A stretch of DNA of 64,000 nucleotides from CAVXDY01 sp963721335 (GTDB lineage: Bacteria > Actinomycetota > Thermoleophilia > Miltoncostaeales > Miltoncostaeaceae), in the NCBI GenBank assembly GCA_963721335.1, contig CAVRIV010000005.1:313216-377215 (forward strand), read 5' to 3'. The position numbers and the translations under genes were made by a program. Every line of letters begins with the position of its first letter. The first letter of the stretch is position 1. A model generated the notes under the pieces. The model saw only the letters and a program-made list of their open reading frames with translations. It searched no databases and had not been told where the DNA came from. This document shows positions 54,540-62,433 of the stretch, in pieces.

Positions 54540-55796
54540 ATGGGGACCGTTGAGTTCGTACCGGGTCAGCAGGCCACGGAGGCGGTGACAGCTCATGTCA
54601 TCTGGATGACCTCGGGCCAGGGCTGCGACGGGGACTCCGTGGCGATGACCTCGGCGACGAACCCGTCGCTCGAGGACATCATCCTCGGGGTCATCCCCGG
54701 CATGCCCCGCGTGGTCATCCACACGCCGGTGCTCGCCTACGAGAACGGGGCCGAGTTCCTCCAGGCCTGGTACGACGCCGAGGCCGGCAAGCTCGACCCG
54801 TTCGTCCTGATCCTCGAAGGCTCAGTCCCGAACGAGAAGATCAACGGCGACGGGCACTGGGCCGGGATCGGCGTCAACCCGGAGAACGGCCAGCCGATCA
54901 CCACCAATGAGTGGATCGACCGGCTCGCGCCGAAGGCCGCGGCCGTGGTCGCGATCGGGACGTGCGCCACCTACGGCGGCATCCCCGCGATGAAGAACAA
55001 CCCGACCGGCGCGATGGGCCTGCCCGACTACCTCGGCTGGAACTTCAGGTCCACGGCCGGCCTCCCGATCGTCTGCATCCCGGGCTGCCCGGCGCAGCCG
55101 GACAACATGACCGAGATGCTGCTCTACCTCGTGCTGCACCTCGGCGGCCTGGCGCCGGCTCCGGAGCTCGACGAGCAGCTGCGGCCGAAATGGCTCTTCG
55201 GGCGGACGGTCCGCGAGGGCTGCAACCGCGCGGGCTACACGGAGCAGGGCAACTTCGCGACCGAGTACGGCGATGACCCGCGCTGCCTCGTCAAGCTCGG
55301 CTGCAAGGGCCCGGTCGTCAAGTGCAACGTCCCGATCCGCGGCTGGGTGAACGGCATGGGCGGCTGCCCCAACGTCGGTGGGATCTGCATGGCGTGCACG
55401 ATGCCCGGATTCCCGGACAAGTTCATGCCGTTCATGGAGGAGGACACCTACGGCGCCATCGCGGCGCGGACGACCCAGTTCACCTACGGCCCGATCCTGC
55501 GCTACTTCCGGCACCGGAACATCACGAAGAAGTACGACATCGAACCGGAATGGCGGTCTCCGAAGCCGGAGCTGACGACCGGATACCAGCCCAGGAACTA
55601 CGCGCACGGGACGACGACCTCGACAGAGGGAAGGAGCCTGAGATGGCGACGACCGAACGGACGACCCCGGAGCGGCAGGTCGTCGTCAAGGAGATGTCGT
55701 GGGACCCGATCACCCGCATCGTCGGGAGCCTCGGGATCCACACGGAGATCGACTTCACGAACCAGGAAGTCCTCAAGTGCTACTCGACGTCGATGA
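54540..55796 (+). CDS. hhyS: [NiFe]-hydrogenase small subunit, group 1h (actinobacterial) type
   Basis: About 365 residues of recognisable small subunit. Motifs: SGQGCDGDSVAMTSA with Cys-29 and Asp-32 in a CxxD arrangement (proximal cluster of the actinobacterial-type enzymes has three Cys and one Asp), AIGTCATYGGIPAMKNNP, IPGCPAQPDNMTEMLLYL, GCNRAGYTEQGNF, RCLVKLGCKGPVVKCNVPIR, GGCPNVGGICMACTMPGFPD. No Tat signal peptide, fitting a cytosolic-side oxygen-tolerant enzyme. The frame runs on to 55796 past residue 360; TGA 55639-55641 in another frame, overlapping the next ATG region, is the probable true end after a break near 55600. ATG 54540 with GGAAGGGG site. Confidence 0.95.
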   Translation: MGTVEFVPGQQATEAVTAHVIWMTSGQGCDGDSVAMTSATNPSLEDIILGVIPGMPRVVIHTPVLAYENGAEFLQAWYDAEAGKLDPFVLILEGSVPNEKINGDGHWAGIGVNPENGQPITTNEWIDRLAPKAAAVVAIGTCATYGGIPAMKNNPTGAMGLPDYLGWNFRSTAGLPIVCIPGCPAQPDNMTEMLLYLVLHLGGLAPAPELDEQLRPKWLFGRTVREGCNRAGYTEQGNFATEYGDDPRCLVKLGCKGPVVKCNVPIRGWVNGMGGCPNVGGICMACTMPGFPDKFMPFMEEDTYGAIAARTTQFTYGPILRYFRHRNITKKYDIEPEWRSPKPELTTGYQPRNYAHGTTTSTEGRSLRWRRPNGRPRSGRSSSRRCRGTRSPASSGASGSTRRSTSRTRKSSSATRRR

Positions 55797-57424
55797 TCTT
55801 CCGCGGCTTCGACATCTTCATGAAGGGGATCGATCCTCGCGACGCTCACTTCATCACCAGCCGGATCTGCGGGATCTGCGGTGACAACCACGCCACCTGC
55901 TCGTGCCTGAACCAGAACATGGCCTACGGCGTCAAGCCGCCGAAGCTCGGCGACTACGCGTTCAACCTGGCCGAGTCCGCCGACTACATGTTCGACCACG
56001 CGATCTTCAACGACTGCATGTGCAACGTGGACTTCTGCGAGCAGATGGTCAAGGAGACCAACCCGAGCGTCCTGGCGAAGGCGGAGCAGACATCGGCCGA
56101 GCACGCGTCGGTCCACGGCTACCGGACGATCGCCGACATCATGCGGGCACTCAATCCCTTCACCGGCGAGTTCTACCTCGAGACGCTGCACGTGGCCCGG
56201 TACACGCGCGAGATGTACTGCCTCTTCGGCGGGCGCCACACGCACCCCTCGACGATCATGCCGGGCGGCTGCAGCGCCAACATCACGCACCAGACGATGA
56301 CCGACTACTACGTCCGCCTGATGCGCTACTTCGAGTACGTCAAGCGCACCGTGCCGATGCACGACGACCTGTACGACTTCTTCTACGACGCGCTGCCGGG
56401 CTACGAGAAGGTCGGCTACCGCGACACGAACCTGGTCTGCTGGGGCGCGTTCGACGATCCGGACATCGTCGACTACGACTACCGGACGATGACCGAGTGG
56501 GGCAACCGGCGCTTCATCACCCCCGGAATCGCGATCAACGGCGAGCTCGTGACCACCGACCTCGTCGAGATCAACGGGATGATCAGGATCCTGCTCGGCA
56601 GCTCCTACTTCGACAGCTGGGAGAACGAGAACACCTGGGTCACGGAGGATCCGCTCGGGAACCCGATCGCCAAGGACCACCCGTGGAACAAGACGACGAT
56701 CCCGAAGCCGCAGGCGCGCGACTTCACGGACAAGTACAGCTGGGTGACGTCCCCGCGGATCTACGACAAGCGGACCGACACCTACGTGAGCTGCGACACC
56801 GGTGGCGGCCCGTTCGCCCGCCAGTGGGTGACCGCGAAGGCCGGCCTCGTCGACCTGGGCTTCCTCAAGGCGACGGGCGAGAGCATCCTGATGACCCTGC
56901 CGAAGACGGCGAGCATGCCCGAGATGGAGCTCGAGTGGAAGGTGCCGGAGTGGTCGAACGCGATCGAGCGCGACCGGGCCCGCTCCTACCACCAGGCCTA
57001 TTCGGCGCTGGTCGGCCTCTACAACCTCGAGAAGGCGCTGGTGGAGGTGCGGGCCGGCCGGACGAAGAGCTGGTCCAACTTCAAGGTGCCCGACGAGGCG
57101 ATCAGCGTCGGCTTCCACGAGGCGGCGCGCGGCGTCATCTCCCATCACATGGTGATCAGGGACGGGAAGATCGCCAACTACCAGCCCTACCCGCCGACGC
57201 CGTGGAACGCGAGTCCCCGTGACAGCTACGGCACCCCCGGCCCCTACGAGGACGCGGTCCAGAACACCCCGATCTTCGAGGAGAACGGGCCGGAGAACTT
57301 CAAGGGGATCGACATCATGCGGGCGGTGCGGAGCTTCGACCCGTGCCTGCCGTGCGGCGTGCACATGTACCTCGGCAAGGGACGCGTCAAGAAGGTGCTG
57401 CACACGCCGACGGGGACCTGCTAG
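55643..57424 (+). CDS. hhyL: [NiFe]-hydrogenase large subunit, group 1h type
   Basis: 593 residues, intact. L1 motif RICGICGDNHATC (first two Ni ligands) and L2 motif SFDPCLPCGVHMY (last two), with the protease cleavage site expected after the His; the 19-residue tail MYLGKGRVKKVLHTPTGTC would be removed. DPITRIVGSLGIHTEIDFTN, FRGFDIFMKGIDPRDAHFIT and HHMVIRDGKIANYQPYPPTP are family-typical. Catalyses H2 oxidation at trace concentrations. ATG 55643 overlaps the small-subunit frame. Confidence 0.98.
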   Translation: MATTERTTPERQVVVKEMSWDPITRIVGSLGIHTEIDFTNQEVLKCYSTSMIFRGFDIFMKGIDPRDAHFITSRICGICGDNHATCSCLNQNMAYGVKPPKLGDYAFNLAESADYMFDHAIFNDCMCNVDFCEQMVKETNPSVLAKAEQTSAEHASVHGYRTIADIMRALNPFTGEFYLETLHVARYTREMYCLFGGRHTHPSTIMPGGCSANITHQTMTDYYVRLMRYFEYVKRTVPMHDDLYDFFYDALPGYEKVGYRDTNLVCWGAFDDPDIVDYDYRTMTEWGNRRFITPGIAINGELVTTDLVEINGMIRILLGSSYFDSWENENTWVTEDPLGNPIAKDHPWNKTTIPKPQARDFTDKYSWVTSPRIYDKRTDTYVSCDTGGGPFARQWVTAKAGLVDLGFLKATGESILMTLPKTASMPEMELEWKVPEWSNAIERDRARSYHQAYSALVGLYNLEKALVEVRAGRTKSWSNFKVPDEAISVGFHEAARGVISHHMVIRDGKIANYQPYPPTPWNASPRDSYGTPGPYEDAVQNTPIFEENGPENFKGIDIMRAVRSFDPCLPCGVHMYLGKGRVKKVLHTPTGTC

Positions 57425-58272
57425 ATGGCGGTCGCCCCAGCGCCGCCCGGTCGAGCGGTTCCAGAGCCTGATCGCGCGCCTCGAGTCGATCGACGACGTC
57501 GGGGCGCGCGAGCTCGCCGAGGAACTGATCGGCACGATGCTCGAGCTCTACGGCGAGGGGCTGGAGCGGATCGTCCACGCCCTCGAGGCGGCGCCCGAGG
57601 TGCGGGACGGCCTCGCGCAGGACGGCGTCGTCGCCTCGCTCCTCCTGATCCACGGCCTTTACCCCGTGCCGATCGCCGACCGGGTGGAGGCCGCGTTGGA
57701 GAGCGTGCGGCCGTACATGGAGTCGCACGGCGGCGGCGTCGAGCTCGTCAGGCTCGAGGGCGGGATCGCCCACCTGCGCCTGCGCGGCAGCTGCGACGGC
57801 TGCCCCGCGTCGGCGTCGACGCTGGAGCTCGCCATCAGGGAAGCCCTCGACGAGGCCGCGCCGGACCTCGACGGAATCGAGGTCGAAGGGGTCGTGGAGC
57901 CGAAGCGGGCCGAAACCGGTCCCCCTCTCCGGCACGAGCGCACCCGCCCCGGAGCCGGGCGTCCAGCCGAAGTGGGTGGAGCTGGGCGGCGTCACTGAGC
58001 TCGGGATCGGTGAGATGACGCAGACCCAGGTGGGCGTCGTCCCGCTCCTCGTCGCGAACGTCGGCGGAACGCTTCTGGCCTACCGCAACGCCTGCGCTGG
58101 CTGCGGGGCGCCGCTCCATCGCGCCGAGCTGGACGGCGGTCTGCTCACCTGCGCCGGTTGCCGGCGCCGCTTCGAGCTGCCGCTCGCGGGTCGCGCGGTC
58201 GGGGAGGACCTCCAGCTCGCGCCGGTGCCGCTGCTCGAGGATGTCGGGCACGTCAGGGTCGCGGTCTCGTGA
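57425..58272 (+). CDS. NifU-like/Rieske-like fused electron-transfer protein (two frame breaks)
   Basis: About 282 residues when joined. N-terminal helical half (ERFQSLIARLESIDDVGARE, LAEELIGTMLELYGEGLERI), a NifU-C domain (VRPYMESHGGGVELVRLEGG with GSCDGCPASASTLELAIREA, CxxC cluster site), a Pro-rich linker, then a Rieske-like part (ELGIGEMTQTQVGVVPLLVA, NACAGCGAPLHRAELDGGLL, CAGCRRRFELPLAGRAVGED) in which the usual CxH...CxxH is CxxCGxxLH...CxxC. Breaks: CCCC 57435-57438 and near 57920. Position after the large subunit is that of the mycobacterial hhyE-type electron carrier, so it probably passes electrons to the quinone pool or helps load clusters. Confidence 0.75.
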
Positions 58273-58898
58273 TCGAGGGCGGCGCGATCCGTGAGCTGCG
58301 CCGCCTGGCCAACCGGAACACGGTGGACCGGAAGGCCGACGAGCCCCGCGCTGCGCCGGAGGAGCGCTGCGACCTGTGCTCGGTGTCGATCCCGGCCGAC
58401 CACCGCCACATGCTCCACGTCGAGGAGCGGCGGATCGTCTGCGCGTGCGAGACGTGCCGCGCGCTCTTCGCCGGCGACGGGCCGTACCGGCCGGCCGGCT
58501 CGCGAACGGCCTGGCTGGAGGGGTTCGAGCTCCCGGACGAGCTGTGGGCGTCGTTCCGGATCCCGATCGGGCTCGTGTTCTTCCTCCGCAGCAGCACGGT
58601 CGGCGGTGTCGTCGCCATGTACCCGAGCCCGGCCGGGACCACCGAGAGCGAGCTCGACCTCGGCGCCTGGGAGGAGCTCGTCGCCGCGAATCCCGTGCTG
58701 GAGGGGCTCGAGACCGACATCGAGGCCGTGATCATCAATCGGCTGGGGGGCGCGCGGCAGCATGCGATCGTTCCGATCGACGAGTGCTACCGGCTCGTCG
58801 GCCTGGTGCGGGTGAACTGGCAGGGGATCTCGGGCGGCCCGCAGATCGAGACCGCCGTGGCGGCCTTCTTCGCGGAGCTGCGGGAGAAGGCGGCGTGA
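58269..58898 (+). CDS. DUF5947-family hydrogenase-associated protein
   Basis: 209 residues from GTG 58269 overlapping the previous stop. An N-terminal Cys cluster (CDLCSVSIPADHRHMLHVEE then VCACETCRALFAG: CxxC...CxCxxC) could bind Zn or an Fe-S centre. The rest (FELPDELWASFRIPIGLVFF, LEGLETDIEAVIINRLGGAR, LVGLVRVNWQGISGG) is alpha/beta with no known catalytic motif. Found with group 1h hydrogenases; assembly or partner function inferred. Intact. Confidence 0.85.
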   Translation: MIEGGAIRELRRLANRNTVDRKADEPRAAPEERCDLCSVSIPADHRHMLHVEERRIVCACETCRALFAGDGPYRPAGSRTAWLEGFELPDELWASFRIPIGLVFFLRSSTVGGVVAMYPSPAGTTESELDLGAWEELVAANPVLEGLETDIEAVIINRLGGARQHAIVPIDECYRLVGLVRVNWQGISGGPQIETAVAAFFAELREKAA

Positions 58899-59560
58899 CC
58901 GAGCAGCTCGAGGAGGCCCGTGTCCTGCCGCTGCCCGTACTGGAGCTCGAGGTCGCCGGGGCCGCCGCGGCGCTGAACGTCGCGGCGCCGACGCTCCACT
59001 TCACGCTGCGTGCGGGCGAGCCCACCGGCCGCGAGGTGTACATGGTCGCCCTCTCGACCCTGATCCACATCGATCCCGGGCTCCGCTCCCACGACGACGA
59101 GACGCGCGAGCTCCTCGTCGATCTCTTCGGAGAGGCGGGGCGCTGGGCGGCCACGACGACGAGCATCGTCATGGCGCAGGTCGACGTGCTCGTCCCGTCC
59201 TTCACCGGCACGACCGAGTTCACCGTCCCGGTGCCGTGCAACTACGACCTCGAGGTGGCCGCGACGAAGTACCTCTACGCGCTGCCGGACGGGGAGGTCC
59301 CGCTCAGCTTCCACTTCAGCGGCCGGATCTTCTACCGCGGCGAGGGCGGACGGCTGCAGGTCGTGATGGTCCCCTGGGTCTCGGCGGCGTTCCGCCTGCC
59401 GGTGGCGACGTGGCGGCGGATGATCGACCACCACTACCCGGGCGGCGGCTGGATCCGGGTGCACGAGGACACCTTGCGGCGGCTGCAGCTGCGAAAGGCC
59501 GAGCGCGGCCTTCCGACCTTCGACGCGGCCGTGACCGAGCTGCTCGGGGATGCGGAGTGA
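58895..59560 (+). CDS. DUF6084-family hydrogenase-associated protein
   Basis: 221 residues, GTG 58895 in a GTGA overlap. Beta-rich: LPLPVLELEVAGAAAALNVA, LHFTLRAGEPTGREVYMVAL, TTSIVMAQVDVLVPSFTGTT, FTVPVPCNYDLEVAATKYLY, VPLSFHFSGRIFYRGEGGRL. One Cys (VPCNYD). Unknown role; soluble. Conserved with the DUF5947 gene beside group 1h hydrogenases. Confidence 0.85.
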   Translation: MTEQLEEARVLPLPVLELEVAGAAAALNVAAPTLHFTLRAGEPTGREVYMVALSTLIHIDPGLRSHDDETRELLVDLFGEAGRWAATTTSIVMAQVDVLVPSFTGTTEFTVPVPCNYDLEVAATKYLYALPDGEVPLSFHFSGRIFYRGEGGRLQVVMVPWVSAAFRLPVATWRRMIDHHYPGGGWIRVHEDTLRRLQLRKAERGLPTFDAAVTELLGDAE

Positions 59561-60630
59561 TCGAGGAGCTGGTCAACTCCCTGCTCCACGAGGGCTACGC
59601 GCTCTACCCCTACACGCCGGGAGCGCACAAGAACGCGACGCCGACGCCCTTCGGGATCGTCTATCCGGCCGGCTACAAGTACGGGTTCGATCACCTCCGG
59701 CTGGAGTGCCTGGTCCGCGGGGAGGACCCGCGTATCGACGTCGAGGTGCGCTTCCTCCAGGCGAGCGGCGGACGACACCAGGCGGTCGAGCGGCGCATCG
59801 GCGTCGGCGGGATCGACCTGCCGCCGCTGCAGGGCGAGGCCAGGCTGGAGCTCGAGGCGGTGGAGCCCGGCCTCCACCGAGTGACGCTGACGATCGAGAA
59901 CCGGACGCCGTTCGCGGGCGGGACCCGCGCCGAGGCGCTCGAGCACTCGCTCATCTCGACCCACCCGCTGCTGCGCGCCCGAGGCGGCACGTTCGTCTCC
60001 CCGCTCGAGGCCCCGGTGTGCGAGAACGTCAACACGTGGCCCGTGCTCGCGGCTCCCGACGACACCGTCATGCTCGGCGCCGCGATCGTGCTGCCGGATC
60101 ACCCCCAACTCGCGCCCGAGAGCCGGGGGAGCCTCTTCGACGCGACCGAGATCGAGGAGGCGCTCCTGCTCCACGTCCACGCGCTCTCCGACGCGGAGCG
60201 CGAGGAGATCGCGGCGGGGGACCCGGCCGTGCGGGAGATGGTCGAGCGCGCCCTCGCCTCGACGCCCGAGGACATCGTCCGGCTCCACGGCCTGATGCGG
60301 CCGACCGAGCAGCCACCCGTGCCGCCGCGGCCGCGCGAGGCGCCGGCGACCGAGCGCGAGGCGACGATCGACGGACGCACCTTCCGGCTCGGCGACCGGC
60401 TCGTCCTCCGGCTCGCGGGCCGGATCGACACCTACGACCGGATGCTCGACGGCCGCACGGCGACGCTGGAGCGGATCTACATCGACTACGACGACAAGGT
60501 CCATCTCGGGGTCACGATCGACGACGACCCGGGGCAGGAGCTGATGCGCGAGACGGGCCGCTTCCATTTCTTCTACGCGGGCGAGGTCGAGCTCGTCGGC
60601 GGCAGCGACACGGACAGGGGGACGACATGA
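59557..60630 (+). CDS. conserved hydrogenase-operon protein, unknown
   Basis: 357 residues, GTG 59557 in a GTGA overlap. HEGYALYPYTPGAHKNATPT, PFGIVYPAGYKYGFDHLRLE, ALEHSLISTHPLLRARGGTF, FVSPLEAPVCENVNTWPVLA, TVMLGAAIVLPDHPQLAPES, EIEEALLLHVHALSDAEREE and a C-terminal LERIYIDYDDKVHLGVTIDD. The last part, GDRLVLRLAGRIDTYDRMLD through to FYAGEVELVGG, looks like a small beta barrel. No catalytic signature recognised. Located with DUF5947 and DUF6084 in hydrogenase operons. Confidence 0.85.
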   Translation: MIEELVNSLLHEGYALYPYTPGAHKNATPTPFGIVYPAGYKYGFDHLRLECLVRGEDPRIDVEVRFLQASGGRHQAVERRIGVGGIDLPPLQGEARLELEAVEPGLHRVTLTIENRTPFAGGTRAEALEHSLISTHPLLRARGGTFVSPLEAPVCENVNTWPVLAAPDDTVMLGAAIVLPDHPQLAPESRGSLFDATEIEEALLLHVHALSDAEREEIAAGDPAVREMVERALASTPEDIVRLHGLMRPTEQPPVPPRPREAPATEREATIDGRTFRLGDRLVLRLAGRIDTYDRMLDGRTATLERIYIDYDDKVHLGVTIDDDPGQELMRETGRFHFFYAGEVELVGGSDTDRGTT

Positions 60631-60914
60631 GCGAGCAGGAGAAGTCGAAGAAGGGCGCCTTGAGGAAGGACAACCCGGACCCCGACGTCGGCCCCGAGGG
60701 CGACAAGGGCCTCGGCAGCGAGACGGGCGCCGAGGGTGCCGCCGCCGACCCAGGACACGACGTGACCGATGAGATGCCCGACGCCCGGGGGGAGGTGCGG
60801 TACCCGGACGTGGAGGATCCGGACAAGGTGCGCTCCGATGCGGTCCCCGAGGAGGGAGGCGTTGACGAGGATCCGGACACGGCGACGGACGCCGCGCCCG
60901 GGGCGAAGGACTAG
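60627..60914 (+). CDS. small acidic disordered protein of the hydrogenase operon
   Basis: 95 residues, ATGA overlap with the gene before, directly abutting the protease gene (ATG 60915). Composition dominated by Asp, Glu, Gly, Pro (DNPDPDVGPEGDKGLGSETG, AEGAAADPGHDVTDEMPDAR): intrinsically disordered. Could be a chaperone tether or metal buffer. Not recognised. Confidence 0.7.
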   Translation: MSEQEKSKKGALRKDNPDPDVGPEGDKGLGSETGAEGAAADPGHDVTDEMPDARGEVRYPDVEDPDKVRSDAVPEEGGVDEDPDTATDAAPGAKD

Positions 60915-61415
60915 ATGCGTCCCACGGTCGGCCACAGGAACATCCTCGTCGCGGCGGTGGGCAACCTCTGGCGCCGCGACGACGGCTTCGGTGGCGCCGT
61001 CGCCAAGCGCCTGCGGGAGCGCGAGCTTCCGGAGGGCGTCGAGGTGGCGGACTTCGGCACCGGCGGCCTCGACCTCGCCTACGAGGTGATGCGCGGCTAC
61101 GACGCCCTGGTGCTCGTGGACATCAGCCGGCAGGGCGGCGACCCCGGCACGCTCTACGTGATGGAGGCCGATCCCGAGTCGATCGAGACCGGAATCGAGG
61201 ACGGCGACATGATCGATCCGCACGACATGGATCCTCAGACCGTGCTGCGGTTCGTCAAGTCCGTGAACGGGTGGCCGGGCAAGGTGATCGTGGTCGCCTG
61301 CGAGCCGGCGGAGATCGAGGACTTCGGCATCGGGCTCTCGCCCGCCGTCGAGGCGGCCGTGGAGCGGGCGGTCGGGCTCGTCGCGACGACCCTCGACGAG
61401 CTGCGCGCGGCCTGA
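60915..61415 (+). CDS. hupD: hydrogenase maturation protease (HupD/HyaD type)
   Basis: 166 residues. ILVAAVGNLWRRDDGFGGAV (Gly-Asn-x-(L)-x-x-D-D-G-F-G Ni-sensing motif with Asp), VEVADFGTGGLDLAYEVMRG, YDALVLVDISRQGGDPGTLY and a metal-ligand His in MIDPHDMDPQTVLRFVKSVN. Removes the C-terminal peptide of the large subunit after nickel insertion. ATG 60915. Confidence 0.95.
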   Translation: MRPTVGHRNILVAAVGNLWRRDDGFGGAVAKRLRERELPEGVEVADFGTGGLDLAYEVMRGYDALVLVDISRQGGDPGTLYVMEADPESIETGIEDGDMIDPHDMDPQTVLRFVKSVNGWPGKVIVVACEPAEIEDFGIGLSPAVEAAVERAVGLVATTLDELRAA

Positions 61416-61771
61416 TGCACGAGCTCTCGATCGCGGGTGCGATCGTGGCGACGGTGGAGCGGCACGCGGGCGGGAGCGCGGTCACGAGCGTCCGCGTCCG
61501 CGTGGGCCGCCTCCGGCAGGTGGTCCCGGACTCGCTCGAGTTCTGCTTCGGAATGGTCGCGCGCGAGTCCGTCTGCGAGGGCGCACGGCTCGAGATCGAG
61601 GTCGTCCCTGCGGTCCTGCGCTGCGCCGGCTGCGGGCACGAGTGGGAGATCCGGGAGCCGCCGTTCCGGTGCCCGGAGTGCGCGGGGGGCGACGTCGCGG
61701 CGGTGAGGGGCGAGGAGCTCGAGGTCGAGTCCATCGAGATCGAGGAGGCACCGTGCATCGCACCCGGGTGA
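61415..61771 (+). CDS. hypA: HypA nickel-insertion protein
   Basis: 118 residues. MHELSIAGAIVATVERHAGG with the Ni-binding His-2, VRVRVGRLRQVVPDSLEFCF, and a zinc site LRCAGCGHEWEIREPPFRCP, CPEC. Delivers nickel with HypB. ATG 61415 overlaps the protease stop by one base; overlaps the hypB start. Confidence 0.98.
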   Translation: MHELSIAGAIVATVERHAGGSAVTSVRVRVGRLRQVVPDSLEFCFGMVARESVCEGARLEIEVVPAVLRCAGCGHEWEIREPPFRCPECAGGDVAAVRGEELEVESIEIEEAPCIAPG

Positions 61772-62433
61772 GGGTGGTCGAGTCGGCGCTCGACGCCAAC
61801 GACACGATCGCGATGGCCAACCGCGGCGACTTCGACCGCGCGGGCGTGGCCGTGGTGAACCTGATGAGCGCCCCGGGCGCGGGGAAGACGACGCTCCTGG
61901 AGCGCGCGCTTCCCGGCCTCCCCGGCGTGCGGGTGGGGGTGCTGGAGGGCGACGTGGCCGGCAGCCTCGACGCCGACCGCCTGTCGCGGCTGCACGTGCC
62001 CGTGACCCAGCTCAACACGGACCAGGGCTTCGGCGGCGAGTGTCACCTCGACGCCAACATGGTGCGCTCGGCGCTGCCCGAGGTGCCGCTGGACGAGATC
62101 GACCTGCTGGTGATCGAGAACGTCGGCAACCTGGTCTGCCCGGCCGAGTTCCGGGTGGGCGAGGACTCCCGGGCGATGGTCTGCTCGATCACCGAGGGCG
62201 AGGACAAGCCGCTGAAGTACCCGCTCATGTTCCGCGCCTGCGAGCTGGTGATCGTCAACAAGATCGACCTGCTGCCGCACCTCGACGTCAACCTCGACCT
62301 GCTGCTGGCGAACATCGACGCGGTCAACCCGGACGTGCCGCGGCTGCTCACCAGCGCGCGCACCGGCGAGGGCGTGGACGCGCTGCGCGACTGGCTGGTG
62401 GGGGTGGCGGCCCGGGAGAGGGTCGCGACATGA
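61753..62433 (+). CDS. hypB: HypB GTPase for nickel insertion
   Basis: 226 residues from GTG 61753 (GAGGAGG site); GTG 61768, overlapping the hypA stop, is an alternative. NLMSAPGAGKTTLLERALPG (P loop), VLEGDVAGSLDADRL, QGFGGECHLDANMVRSALPE (metal Cys-His), LLVIENVGNLVCPAEFRVGE, VNKIDLLPHLDVN (NKxD). No His-rich N-terminal nickel store. Overlaps the next gene as ATGA. Confidence 0.98.
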   Translation: MHRTRVRVVESALDANDTIAMANRGDFDRAGVAVVNLMSAPGAGKTTLLERALPGLPGVRVGVLEGDVAGSLDADRLSRLHVPVTQLNTDQGFGGECHLDANMVRSALPEVPLDEIDLLVIENVGNLVCPAEFRVGEDSRAMVCSITEGEDKPLKYPLMFRACELVIVNKIDLLPHLDVNLDLLLANIDAVNPDVPRLLTSARTGEGVDALRDWLVGVAARERVAT

